Made by a program: the position numbers and the translations under genes. A stretch of 64,000 nt of DNA. Source: Sinorhizobium numidicum (GTDB taxonomy: Bacteria > Pseudomonadota > Alphaproteobacteria > Rhizobiales > Rhizobiaceae). Below the pieces are notes generated by a model. The model was not told the origin of the DNA. It did no database searches and was given only the letters and a program-made list of their open reading frames with translations. Location: the NCBI RefSeq assembly GCF_029892045.1, contig NZ_CP120367.1, positions 1,798,001-1,862,000 on the forward strand, read 5' to 3'. Positions 53,475 to 61,772 of this stretch are shown here, piece after piece (the first letter of the stretch is position 1; each line of letters starts with the position of its first letter).

Positions 53475-54719
53475 ATGACGACATTACCGAAGCAAACGCT
53501 GCGCGTGGGATTCGTCGGAACTGGCTTCATCGCCCATTTCCATTTGAAATCGATGGTTGGCGTCCGCAATGTCGAGGTCACCGGCGTCTATAGCCGCAGT
53601 GCTGAAAACCGCGCGCGTTTCGCAGACGAGGTCGCAGCGCTCGGGCTCGGGAACTGCCGCGCCCATGAAAACCTGGAAGCGCTGCTCTCCGCCGGCGATA
53701 TCGATGCGATCTGGATTCTCTCGCCGAACTACATCCGGCTCGACGTGATGCGGTCTCTGCATGCCGAAATCAAGGCGGGGCGCAGCAAGGTCTTTGCGGT
53801 TGCCTGCGAGAAGCCGCTCGCCCGCACCGTCGCTGAAGCGCGGGAAATGCTGCATCTCGTCGAGGATGCCGGCCTCAATCATGGCTATCTCGAAAACCAG
53901 GTCTTCTGTACGCCGGTGCTCCGCGGCAAGGAGATCATCTGGCGCCGCGCCGCCTCCACCACCGGCAGGCCCTATCTGGCACGCGCCGCGGAGGAGCATT
54001 CCGGTCCGCACGAGCCTTGGTTCTGGCAGGGCGACAAGCAGGGCGGCGGTGTGCTTTCCGATATGATGTGCCACAGCGTCGAGGTGGCGCGGCATCTTTT
54101 GACCGCGCCCGGCGCGCCGCGCAATTCCCTGAAGGTCAAGTCGGTGAACGGAACCGTCGCCAACCTGAAATGGATCCGTCCGAACTATGCTGACCAGCTG
54201 CGCCAGCGCTTCGGCCAAGAGGTGGATTACCGCAACCGCCCCTCGGAGGATTTTGCCCGCGCCACCGTCGCGCTAGAGGACGAGGACGGCAACGAGCTGA
54301 TGATCGAGGCAACGACCTCCTGGGCCTATGTCGGCGCTGGCTTACGCATCCAGCTCGAGTTGCTCGGACCCGAATATGCACTGGAATACAATTCGTTGGG
54401 CACGGGCTTGAAGATATTCATGTCTCGCGCGGTGCAGGGCTCAGAGGGCGAGGATCTCGTTGAAAAGCAAAACGCCGAACAGGGTCTGATGCCGGTGCTG
54501 GAGGACGAGGCGGGCGTCTACGGCTATACGGACGAAAACCGGCATATGGTCGAATGCTTCCGAAAGGGCGTGAAGCCGCTGGAGACCTTCGAGGACGGCC
54601 TGGCGGTCGTCGAGATCCTGATGGGCCTCTATCGTTCGGCCGAGCTCGGCGCGACACTCCACTTCCCGGCGCCGGAGCTCGAAAATTACGTGCCGCTCGT
54701 GGCCCGCACCTCTGTCTGA
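53475..54719 (+). CDS. Gfo/Idh/MocA-family oxidoreductase
   Basis: 414 residues from ATG 53475 (MTTLPKQTLRVGFVGTGFIA), with GGAGGAG upstream; the open frame from 53406 covers a repeat. The Rossmann dinucleotide motif is GFVGTGFIAHFHL, the EKP motif is present as CEKPLARTVAEA (K is the usual catalytic/structural Lys), and the C-terminal beta-sheet domain has WFWQGDKQGGGVLSDMMCHSVEV. Members oxidise or reduce sugars or inositols with NAD(P). It is probably the first catabolic step for the sugar carried by the preceding transporter. Confidence 0.9.
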   Translation: MTTLPKQTLRVGFVGTGFIAHFHLKSMVGVRNVEVTGVYSRSAENRARFADEVAALGLGNCRAHENLEALLSAGDIDAIWILSPNYIRLDVMRSLHAEIKAGRSKVFAVACEKPLARTVAEAREMLHLVEDAGLNHGYLENQVFCTPVLRGKEIIWRRAASTTGRPYLARAAEEHSGPHEPWFWQGDKQGGGVLSDMMCHSVEVARHLLTAPGAPRNSLKVKSVNGTVANLKWIRPNYADQLRQRFGQEVDYRNRPSEDFARATVALEDEDGNELMIEATTSWAYVGAGLRIQLELLGPEYALEYNSLGTGLKIFMSRAVQGSEGEDLVEKQNAEQGLMPVLEDEAGVYGYTDENRHMVECFRKGVKPLETFEDGLAVVEILMGLYRSAELGATLHFPAPELENYVPLVARTSV

Positions 54720-54860
54720 CGGAGATCGCTGCCCTCCGGCTATCGCCATGCGGCGGCACCCCTGGCTATAGTCTTTCGAAGATTCGGCGAACGACGGATA
54801 CAGACGGGAGGACAGAATGATGCGGAAGAATCCGGCCATCGAGCCCAATGGAGTGCAGCC

Positions 54861-55628
54861 ATGCTGATCCAGGAAAAGGTGTTTCTGGTTACCGGCGGTG
54901 GGTCGGGCCTCGGGGCGGCCGTCGCCCGGATGTTCGTCGCCGAAGGCGCTCATGTCGTCATTGCCGACGTCAACGTCGAGGCCGGTTCTGCGGTCGCCGA
55001 GGAGCTTGGTGCACGCGCGCACTTCGTGCGGACGGATGTCACGAGCGAGGCGGAAGGGGCCGCAGCCGTCGACACGGCGCTTCAGAGTTTCGGGCATCTC
55101 AACGGTCTGGTGAATTGCGCCGGCATTGCGCCCGGCGAGAAGGTGCTCGGGCGGGACGGGCCGCACCGTCTCGAAAGCTTCACTAGGGCGATCGGTATCA
55201 ATCTGACCGGCACCTTCAACATGATCCGGCTTGCCGCCGCGGCGATCGGCAAGGAGAAACCGGATGCCGAGGGTAGTCGCGGCGTGATCGTCAACACCGC
55301 CTCCGTCGCTGCCTTCGACGGGCAGATCGGGCAGGCGGCCTACGCGGCTTCAAAGGGCGGTGTCGTGGCGATGACGCTGCCGATCGCGCGCGAGCTCGCG
55401 CGTCACGGCATCCGCGTCGTCTCGATCGCGCCCGGCATTTTCGAAACGCCGATGATGGCAGGCATGCCGCAGGAGGTGCAGGACGCGCTCGGCAAGAGCG
55501 TGCCGTTCCCGACGCGGCTCGGCCGTCCGGCGGAATATGCCGCGCTCGTACGGCATATCTGCGAGAACGAGATGCTGAACGGCGAGGTCATCCGGCTCGA
55601 CGGTGCTCTGCGGATGGGGGCGCGATAG
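54861..55628 (+). CDS. Short-chain dehydrogenase/reductase
   Basis: 255 residues, classical SDR. The cofactor loop is [15 protein letters not shown], the NAG strand is VNCAGIAP, and the catalytic residues are Ser in [11 protein letters not shown] and Tyr/Lys in AAYAASKGG. Acidic Asp at the end of strand 2 (IADVN) suggests NAD(H). The sequence style is like 3-hydroxyacyl-CoA dehydrogenase type 2 (HSD10), but in this operon context (141 bases after the oxidoreductase) a sugar or sugar-acid substrate is possible. Confidence 0.88.
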   Translation: MLIQEKVFLVTGGGSGLGAAVARMFVAEGAHVVIADVNVEAGSAVAEELGARAHFVRTDVTSEAEGAAAVDTALQSFGHLNGLVNCAGIAPGEKVLGRDGPHRLESFTRAIGINLTGTFNMIRLAAAAIGKEKPDAEGSRGVIVNTASVAAFDGQIGQAAYAASKGGVVAMTLPIARELARHGIRVVSIAPGIFETPMMAGMPQEVQDALGKSVPFPTRLGRPAEYAALVRHICENEMLNGEVIRLDGALRMGAR

Positions 55629-55835
55629 AGGCGCCTCGAGAGCGGGATGAGAGAGATCGATGAGGTTCTCCGACTGCATCGGGATGCCGCCGATCTCCAG
55701 ATTGTGGCGGACCGAGATGAGGTGCCGTTGTGATTCCGTGAGCCGGCGGCGGGCGGAACAATATTCTGCCCGGGCGGTTGTGCGGGCGAGCATAGCGTTC
55801 CCGCTCAGCGCTCCGACTACGGAGAGTTGGTAGGG
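55629..55835. other. Gap with a half REP-like element
   Basis: Part of a 315-base gap. GAGAGCGGGATGAGAG near 55639-55654 matches one end of the REP-like elements at 48814 and 53398, but no partner end follows, so it is a degenerate or half copy. No gene-like frame was seen. Confidence 0.4.
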
Positions 55836-55872
55836 AGTTCCTGAACTGGGAGGAATTCCTGAACTGGGCGGA
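55836..55872 (+). repeat. Two-copy tandem repeat of 18-19 bp
   Basis: TTCCTGAACTGGG occurs twice, 18 bases apart, within two near-identical units (55836-55854 and 55855-55872). The second unit runs into the -35-like GGAAC described next. Confidence 0.65.
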
Positions 55873-55894
55873 ACAAGCGCAATTGGTGACCGTT
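55870..55894 (+). promoter_or_regulatory. RpoE2-type (extracytoplasmic sigma) promoter
   Basis: GGAAC at 55870-55874, then 18 bases, then TT at 55893-55894. This fits the GGAAC-N18/19-TT consensus known for the general stress sigma factor RpoE2 of S. meliloti. It lies 50 bases upstream of the BON-domain gene. The assignment is by consensus only. Confidence 0.5.
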
Positions 55895-55943
55895 TTTTTG
55901 AACGGGCGAGGCAGCCTCGCGATCCTCGCCGAGGAGACTGGCC

Positions 55944-56591
55944 ATGGTAAATCGCGATCCTTACCGCAGTGATGAGCGCTCCCGCTATCCTGGCCGCCGC
56001 GACGACGCGAATGAGCGTCCGGGCAGGCGTGGCGCCGGTACGCGGGGTCCCCGTCCGGCGGACCGCATATCGGAACGGATATCCGGCGATGATGAAAACT
56101 GGAACGATTACGGCGGCACGGGCGTGCGCTACGGCGGCAGCTCAAGCGGCGGTTATGGCACAGGCGGCGCGGCCCTGGATTACCGCGACGTAGTTGGAAG
56201 CCGCTATGACTGGGAGCATCGCTACGCGGATGTCCGGCAAGTGTTCCCGGAAGAGGGTCGTCATCGAGGGCGCGGGCCTCGCAATTATACACGTTCGGAT
56301 CAACGCATTCGCGAAGATGTGAGCGATTGGCTGACCGACGATCCGCATATCGACGCGTCGGACATCGAGGTGACGGTCGAGAGCGGAGAGGTCACGCTTT
56401 CCGGCACGGTCATGAGCCGGCCGGTCAAGCACCGCGCCGAGGACATCGCCGAATCTGTTTCCGGAGTGAGACAGGTCCAGAACAATCTGCGGATCCAGAG
56501 CAAGGCCGGTGTTCTCATGGGCGCCAGACGCAGTACCGGGACGCCGGATAGCTCGACCGGTGGTGAAGGCAACACCCCGACGATGTTCTAG
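55944..56591 (+). CDS. BON-domain protein
   Basis: 215 residues. The first about 115 are low-complexity, rich in Arg, Gly, Asp and Tyr (RYPGRRDDANERPGRRGAG; RYGGSSSGGYGTGG). A single BON domain follows at about 120-185: RIREDVSDWLTDDPHIDASD, then VTVESGEVTLSGTVMSRPVK and the VSGVRQVQNNLRI end. BON domains bind phospholipid surfaces; related genes in rhizobia belong to the general stress response, consistent with the GGAAC-TT promoter upstream. It has no signal peptide. Confidence 0.85.
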   Translation: MVNRDPYRSDERSRYPGRRDDANERPGRRGAGTRGPRPADRISERISGDDENWNDYGGTGVRYGGSSSGGYGTGGAALDYRDVVGSRYDWEHRYADVRQVFPEEGRHRGRGPRNYTRSDQRIREDVSDWLTDDPHIDASDIEVTVESGEVTLSGTVMSRPVKHRAEDIAESVSGVRQVQNNLRIQSKAGVLMGARRSTGTPDSSTGGEGNTPTMF

Positions 56592-56649
56592 ACCCGGAAC
56601 GCGTCCAGGCAGGACACGCTGCCCGCTTAGGCCCGCGGCCCTTAAACAG

Positions 56650-57019
56650 TGACTTATTGGATGGCGGGACTTGACCATGCGCAGGCGCCGGATGGTTTCC
56701 GCGTGCTCGTCGTCTTCGTGTTCTGCGCCGAGATCGAGGCCATATTCGGCCTCAGGATTCGAACGTGCCCCGATCAAGATGAACTCGCCGCCGCCGAAAT
56801 CGAGGAGGCGAACATCCTTGCACGCAAAACTCCGCCCCCTGAATTCCTCCTGCAGCTTCTCCGGATAGTCGGCATCGTCCTCCTCACGCAGTCCGGCATT
56901 GGCAGGTTTGCCCTTCTCCGCGTTCCCGATCGACAGCGCGTAGCTCGCCTCGCGCGCGATCTGAAGATATCGCTCTCTTCCAGAACGCCCGTTCCGCGCT
57001 CCTGCTCGGGTCCAGCCAT
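56650..57019 (-). pseudogene. Frameshifted small conserved gene
   Basis: ATG 57019, preceded by CCAGGAGAAC, opens MAGPEQER, but the protein-like sequence continues in another frame: GRERYLQIAREASYALSIG, then ADYPEKLQEEFRGRSFACKD and VRLLDFGGGEFILIGARSNP. The break is near 56991-57000, where two extra bases (or one missing base) in a G-rich spot would account for the shift. The second frame has no stop codon where one would expect the protein to end (after KSRHPIS) and runs on into the antisense of the BON gene, so the 3' end is also damaged. Either a pseudogene or a sequencing error. Confidence 0.65.
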
Positions 57020-57066
57020 CGATTGTTCTCCTGGTGCTCTATCCTTCCGATCCTGAGATTTGATGC

Positions 57067-57870
57067 TCAAATATATGGAAGCGTCCCAAGCGACGAGTAG
57101 CGCTCGTTGAGGCCATTGAGGGTTTCCAAGTCGTGCTCGCTGATCTCGAAATCGAACACATCAATGTTCTCTTCGAGGTGTTGCCGCTGGTTGGCTTTGG
57201 GAATGGGGACCGTGGCGCGCTGCAGGTTCCATCGAATCAGCAGTTGCGCCGGCGATTTGCCGTATTTCGTGGCGATCTCTGAAAGTCTCTCGTCCCGCAG
57301 CCGTTTAGTGCGCGTGAGGGGGCTGTATGCCTGGATGACGATGTGCTTTTCCATCGCATAACGCAGCATGTCATCGCTGTAGCCGAACGGGCTCCACTCG
57401 ATCTGATTGACGGTCGGGACTTCTCCCGTCGCATCTATCAACGCATCGATGAGGTCCGTCGAATAGTTACTGACGCCGATGTCTTTCGCGAGGCCATCCC
57501 CTTTCGCCCGGATCAGGCTCCGCCACAGATCTTCTCCCGCTCCTGTTCGCGGCGGACGGTGTATGAGCATGAGATCGGCATAGTCCAGCTGCAATTCGTC
57601 GAGATTTTTGCGTGTCGCTTGATATGCGTCACCCACTTCCTCCACTTTCGTGACTAGGTAGAAGTCCGCGCGTTCCATGCCGCTCCTGTTGATCCCGTCT
57701 GCGATGCCGGGCTGGGTCCCGTAATCTCCCGAGGTGTCGATCATACGATAGCCGAGTGTTAAAGCAGTTGCGATCGTGCCAGCCGTATCGTTCGTCAGTT
57801 GCCATGTGCCGACGCCCAGAACTGGCATCCTGTTGCCGGTGTGCAGCATTATCTCAGTCCTCGGGTCCAT
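57067..57870 (-). CDS. Aldo/keto reductase
   Basis: 267 residues, TIM barrel. The first strand is MPVLGVGTWQL; the catalytic tetrad is visible as Asp and Tyr in IDTSGDYGTQPGI (D45, Y50), Lys in FYLVTKVEEV and His in LMLIHRPPRTG. The NADP-binding end reads TVPIPKANQRQHLEENIDVF. It reduces aldehydes or ketones with NADPH in the cytoplasm. ATG 57849 (MLHTGNRMPVLG) is an alternative start. It precedes the frameshifted gene in the same direction. Confidence 0.9.
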   Translation of the reverse strand: MDPRTEIMLHTGNRMPVLGVGTWQLTNDTAGTIATALTLGYRMIDTSGDYGTQPGIADGINRSGMERADFYLVTKVEEVGDAYQATRKNLDELQLDYADLMLIHRPPRTGAGEDLWRSLIRAKGDGLAKDIGVSNYSTDLIDALIDATGEVPTVNQIEWSPFGYSDDMLRYAMEKHIVIQAYSPLTRTKRLRDERLSEIATKYGKSPAQLLIRWNLQRATVPIPKANQRQHLEENIDVFDFEISEHDLETLNGLNERYSSLGTLPYI

Positions 57871-58299
57871 GATTTGTGCCTTTGCTTTGGCAGCGACGAT
57901 CCGGCCAATCGATCCATGACGCCGCCGCGCCGTCCTCTCGTGCCAAACATCTGCTCGGGAGAAGTGTTCCGGCCGATCTCGCGGGATCGAGCTGCTCGGC
58001 AGACATACGCCTGTCGTTCATCGGGCAGGGAGTATGTGGCGAGACGGACGATCATCGATTGGGCGACCCGCCGGTGCGCCCGCGGCTGAACACAGCCGGA
58101 AGCGGGCGTTTCAGCCCTCGCAAGAATCGCGTTGCGGCGGCACAGCCACGGTGGCGGCAAAGCCACGGTGGTGAGCGGACCTTCGGGACCAGACAGTCCA
58201 AACTGAGCCGTTGTGCTGCCGAAAGCACAAACAGCATCGCGCTCGCTTCATAAGTCGGAATCCGCGGGTATGAGGCAGAAGCGCCATGTGCAATCGCAC
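57871..58299. other. Intergenic stretch without a convincing gene
   Basis: About 430 bases. Overlapping short frames on both strands show no motif. The only notable feature is a short direct repeat, GCCACGGTGG occurring twice at about 58145-58172. Confidence 0.4.
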
Positions 58300-60057
58300 T
58301 CAGCTCATCGGAAGTCCTGCCGCTTGAAGGGCCGCGATGTCGGCCTCAAGTCGTGTCGTATCAGCGCGAAACTGGGTCTTTGCCCAGGAAGCCACAGTGA
58401 AGTCGCGGCGGACCGACAAAAGCTGCCGTGCGGTCTCTTCGGCTGCATCCCGCCGATCAATCTGCTGGTAGGCGATCACGAGGTCGGATAGACCAAACCC
58501 AGGGCTGCGAGCATTGTAGGCGTTGAAGGCCGCTATCGCGTCCTCAATCCTTCCTGCCAACCGATAAGCATTGCCGAGATGTCCAAAATAGAAGGCGGGA
58601 GGGTGCGGGCTAAGGGACATTGCCCTTTCGCCATGCTCTACCGCTTCTTTCGGGTATCCTGCAAAGGTAAGAACGAAGCACGCAAAGGTCGCTACATCGG
58701 CGGATCCCGGCGCGAGCTGTGTTGCCCTGCGGGCATGGTCCGCAGCTTCGCCGTACCGCGCTTGCAGAAGCAGGGCACAGCTTGAAACGGTATTTGCGTC
58801 GGGATTGTCAGGATCGAGGCCAAGTGCCCGGTCAGCATAGCTGAGTGCCTTATGGGTGGCTGTCTGCCTGTGGTCCCACCAGCCGAAGCGTGCATCGAGG
58901 TAGTGAATGAAGCCCACCATGGCATTGAGCGGGGCAGAATTGGGATCAAGAGCGAGCGCCCTCTGCCAGCAAGAAAGCGCGGTCGCCATGTTTTCCTTGG
59001 TGACCGCCTTACGAAAATAGTGCAGGCCCTTCACCCATTCAGTCCAGGCCCCGATGTTGCTGGTCGTCGTGTAATGCAGCCGCGCTTGCTCGCCGTCGGT
59101 CAAATTGACTTGCATCTCGGTTGCGAGAACGAGGGTAATTTCGTCCTGAACGGCGAAAATGTCGTCGGTCGCACGGTCATATCGTTCGGCCCAGACGTGC
59201 GAGCCGCTGGTGGCATCGATAAGCTGTGCGCTTATGCGAATGCGGTTGGCGCTCTTGCGAATGCTGCCTTCCAAGACATATTGCACCCCAAGTCGCTTCG
59301 CCGCCTCTCGAATGTCGATGGCATGCCCCTTGTACACAAAGCTGGAAGTGCGGGCGATGACGCGCAAGCCTGCCAATTTTGAGAGCGTTGTGATGATGTC
59401 GTCGACCAGGCCATCGGCGAAGAAATCCTGCTCTGGATCGCCGGACATGTTGGTGAACGGCAAGACTGCGATCGAAGGGATGCTGGCGGACTCCGTCGGA
59501 GTCTTAGCCGGCTCCTGCGCCGGTGAGCCATCGCCGCCCCAGTACCAGCCCCGCACCGGCGCCTCGATATTCTTGAGGGACAGCTCGCCAGCATCTGCAA
59601 ACGCGACGCTGATTTTGCCTTTGATTTGAGCGTGCACGGCATCTGACACAAGAACGCCGGCCTTTGGTGCCCGCCCCTCCAGGCGGGCCGCCACATTGAC
59701 CCCATCGCCAAAAATGTCCTCGCCATCGACGACGATATCACCGAGGTTCACACCGATGCGCAGATTGATCGGCTCTCGCCCCGGCTGTGAACTGTTGCGG
59801 TTCGCCATCGTCCTTTGAATCGCAACCGCGCATTCGACGGCGTCCACGGCACTGGCGAACTCCACCAATACGCCATCTCCCATCATCTTGACGATGCGGC
59901 CGCGGTATTCGGCAACCGTGGGATTGAAGCGCGTGTCCCAGATCTCGCGCATTGCCGCAAGCGTTCCTGCTTCGTCAGCTGCTATCAGCCGCGAATAGCC
60001 GACAACGTCAGCGGCGAGGATAGCGGCGAGGCGGCGCTGGGGTCTTCTTTCGGCCAT
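58300..60057 (-). CDS. Class III adenylate cyclase with TolB-like and TPR domains, second of this type
   Basis: 585 residues from ATG 60057 (MAERRPQRRLAAILAADVVG); the open frame extends 225 bases upstream without family similarity. The cyclase domain (1-175) has metal aspartates D17 (AADVVGYSR) and D61 (MMGDGVLVEF). There is no membrane helix in the linker, unlike the cyclase at 1488. A TolB-like region starts at SIAVLPFTNMSGDPEQDFFA, and TPR-like repeats fill the C-terminus (ADRALGLDPDNPDANTVSSC; YFGHLGNAYRLAGRIEDAI). Regulation is unknown. Confidence 0.9.
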   Translation of the reverse strand: MAERRPQRRLAAILAADVVGYSRLIAADEAGTLAAMREIWDTRFNPTVAEYRGRIVKMMGDGVLVEFASAVDAVECAVAIQRTMANRNSSQPGREPINLRIGVNLGDIVVDGEDIFGDGVNVAARLEGRAPKAGVLVSDAVHAQIKGKISVAFADAGELSLKNIEAPVRGWYWGGDGSPAQEPAKTPTESASIPSIAVLPFTNMSGDPEQDFFADGLVDDIITTLSKLAGLRVIARTSSFVYKGHAIDIREAAKRLGVQYVLEGSIRKSANRIRISAQLIDATSGSHVWAERYDRATDDIFAVQDEITLVLATEMQVNLTDGEQARLHYTTTSNIGAWTEWVKGLHYFRKAVTKENMATALSCWQRALALDPNSAPLNAMVGFIHYLDARFGWWDHRQTATHKALSYADRALGLDPDNPDANTVSSCALLLQARYGEAADHARRATQLAPGSADVATFACFVLTFAGYPKEAVEHGERAMSLSPHPPAFYFGHLGNAYRLAGRIEDAIAAFNAYNARSPGFGLSDLVIAYQQIDRRDAAEETARQLLSVRRDFTVASWAKTQFRADTTRLEADIAALQAAGLPMS

Positions 60058-60343
60058 CGGCTGAGATCGCTTTCGAGGGCAGAATGTGGATTTTATGTGA
60101 TTGCTGCAGCAAGTGCATCCAGTTTCGAAGTTGTCGATTTCGCGCTGGGATACGCGGACAACCACAGCGGGTGGGAAGGGGAACTGGACGCATGAAGTCT
60201 GCGCCGAGCTCTGCCACAAAAGATGCGCTGGTCGCGCAAAGGTGCTCAATTCTTGCTCAACGTTCGGACCGCAACCGATCACGCGTCAGTCGCGTTGTCT
60301 ACACACAGTCGGGCGCTCAGAGATGTTAGAAGATGGCACATAG

Positions 60344-60592
60344 TTACGTCATTCTTCGAACGACCCAGAGCGACCGGCCCGCATGAGCGATTCCGGACAC
60401 GAGTCGAAGGCGAGGGTCATCTTTGAGCCGCTCAGCTTCAACCACATCAAGAAGCAGGACCTGCTGATCGGTCTCGTTTGCGTTCGGCGTAATCCACCAG
60501 CGCCGATCCTCGCAGCAAAGCCCGGCTTCCGGATGCTCCTGGAGGTACTCAATCGCATATTCGGCGTCCACTTTCCGCGGTCCCGCGTTCAT
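60344..60592 (-). CDS. Small hypothetical protein, 82 aa
   Basis: ATG 60592 has a GGGAGG ribosome binding site 8-13 bases upstream. The product starts MNAGPRKVDAEYAIEYLQEH and contains RRWWITPNANETDQQVLLLD and the ending SGIAHAGRSLWVVRRM, suggesting a small soluble alpha/beta protein. I do not recognise the family. Confidence 0.6.
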   Translation of the reverse strand: MNAGPRKVDAEYAIEYLQEHPEAGLCCEDRRWWITPNANETDQQVLLLDVVEAERLKDDPRLRLVSGIAHAGRSLWVVRRMT

Positions 60593-60758
60593 TTGTTCTT
60601 TTCCTCCTCCCTCTGAGATCGCTTGGGGACTATACGTGATTATGGCGCCTGTTGCAGTGAGGACGATTTTTGCTGGCTGGCGTCGGGATGCAGCACACCG
60701 CTGCTAAACACACCGCCGACTGACACTCGCTATGGCATCGCTGTAGAGCGGAACATGC

Positions 60759-61616
60759 TCAAAGCGAGCGGATCAGGCGGAAGATCTCGCTCGGAACATC
60801 GGTCGTGACCTGGCGCACTTTCGCCTCCACAAGCGTACGCAGGATGGCGTCGCTGATGTCCCAGCCGGGATTGACCGTCCAGGCGTCCGTCTCAATGCCG
60901 AGGTCGAGCAGGCGCGCAACAAGGGGGAAGCCCTGGTTTTCCGCGGTAACGATGGCATCGAACCGGAGATAGGCGAGGCTCACGCCGGTCCTGCGCCGCT
61001 CGATGTGGCGCAGGAGCCGCTCCGGGTCGCGCAGACCCGGCTCGCGGGATACCGCCAGCATCGGGTCGTAGCCGAGCCGGGCTCCGGGAATGGCGGCGAC
61101 GAGACGGCGTGCATCATCCAGATGATGCGATCCGACGACGATGGCGTCCGCCAGCCCGGCGACGGCCGCTGCCGCATCGGCGACCGCCGAATCCGGAAGC
61201 GTGTGTCCTTCGAGCAGCTTGAGGTCGAGCTGAAGGTTGGCCGACGGCGCTCTGGGCTGCCTTCGAAGCGGGGCTACCAACCCGGCGAGCGACAGGACCG
61301 GCGCATCGGGGTCGGGGGCGCCGTCGGCGTCCCGGTGGAAAAGCCCTCTCATCGATGCGATCGGCATGCGCGGAACGCGGCCGCGGCCGGTCGTCGAGGG
61401 ACCGAGCGTCGGATCGTGGAGGACCGCGAAGCGGCCATCGGCGGTGGCGAGTATGTCGATCTCGAGGCTCGCGCCGAGCTGCCAGCCGAGGGCGAGGTTC
61501 GAACGCTTGAAGGGCGCCTCGGCGAGGTGCGTGCGAAGTTTGTGCCACTTGAGCCGGACAGGGCCATATGGACCCTCAACTGCCACCGGCGTGTTCGACA
61601 TCTCAAACGCTGCCAC
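60759..61616 (-). CDS. Glycerophosphodiester phosphodiesterase-family protein
   Basis: About 285 residues. I chose GTG 61616 because AGGAGGG lies 7 bases upstream; ATG 61601 is an alternative, and a longer TTG start would fall inside the repeat at 61641. The family core is LEIDILATADGRFAVLHDPTL (metal E and D, catalytic H) and later LQLDLKLLEG and DAWTVNPGWDIS. The usual N-terminal HRG motif is altered (WHKLRTHLAEAPFKRSNLAL), so the active site may be non-standard. The enzyme class cleaves glycerophosphodiesters to glycerol-3-phosphate. It follows a CUT1 ABC transporter in the same direction, as ugpQ follows ugpC. Confidence 0.82.
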   Translation of the reverse strand: MAAFEMSNTPVAVEGPYGPVRLKWHKLRTHLAEAPFKRSNLALGWQLGASLEIDILATADGRFAVLHDPTLGPSTTGRGRVPRMPIASMRGLFHRDADGAPDPDAPVLSLAGLVAPLRRQPRAPSANLQLDLKLLEGHTLPDSAVADAAAAVAGLADAIVVGSHHLDDARRLVAAIPGARLGYDPMLAVSREPGLRDPERLLRHIERRRTGVSLAYLRFDAIVTAENQGFPLVARLLDLGIETDAWTVNPGWDISDAILRTLVEAKVRQVTTDVPSEIFRLIRSL

Positions 61617-61640
61617 CGGCGCGCCCTCCTGTCCGCCTAC

Positions 61641-61743
61641 TGCATGTTTCCTCAAATCGAAGCCGATTTAAGGATAAAAACATGCAGCAATTCAAAGTGC
61701 TACAGCGACCTTTGCGCGTCTGATAAGACGCGCGGCGCTGTAG
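61641..61743. repeat. Mosaic intergenic repeat with nested hairpins (RIME-like)
   Basis: Two hairpin modules. In the first, TGCATGTTT (61641-61649) pairs with AAACATGCA (61678-61686) and encloses AAATCG/CGATTT. In the second, CTACAGCG (61700-61707) pairs with CGCTGTAG (61736-61743) and encloses GCGCGTC/GACGCGC. The sequence of both modules is one I recognise as a common dispersed intergenic element of Sinorhizobium and relatives. It lies between the ATPase gene and the phosphodiesterase gene and could attenuate or stabilise the message. Confidence 0.8.
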
Positions 61744-61772
61744 AGAAATGGGACGGCTGTCGCTCGATCGTG

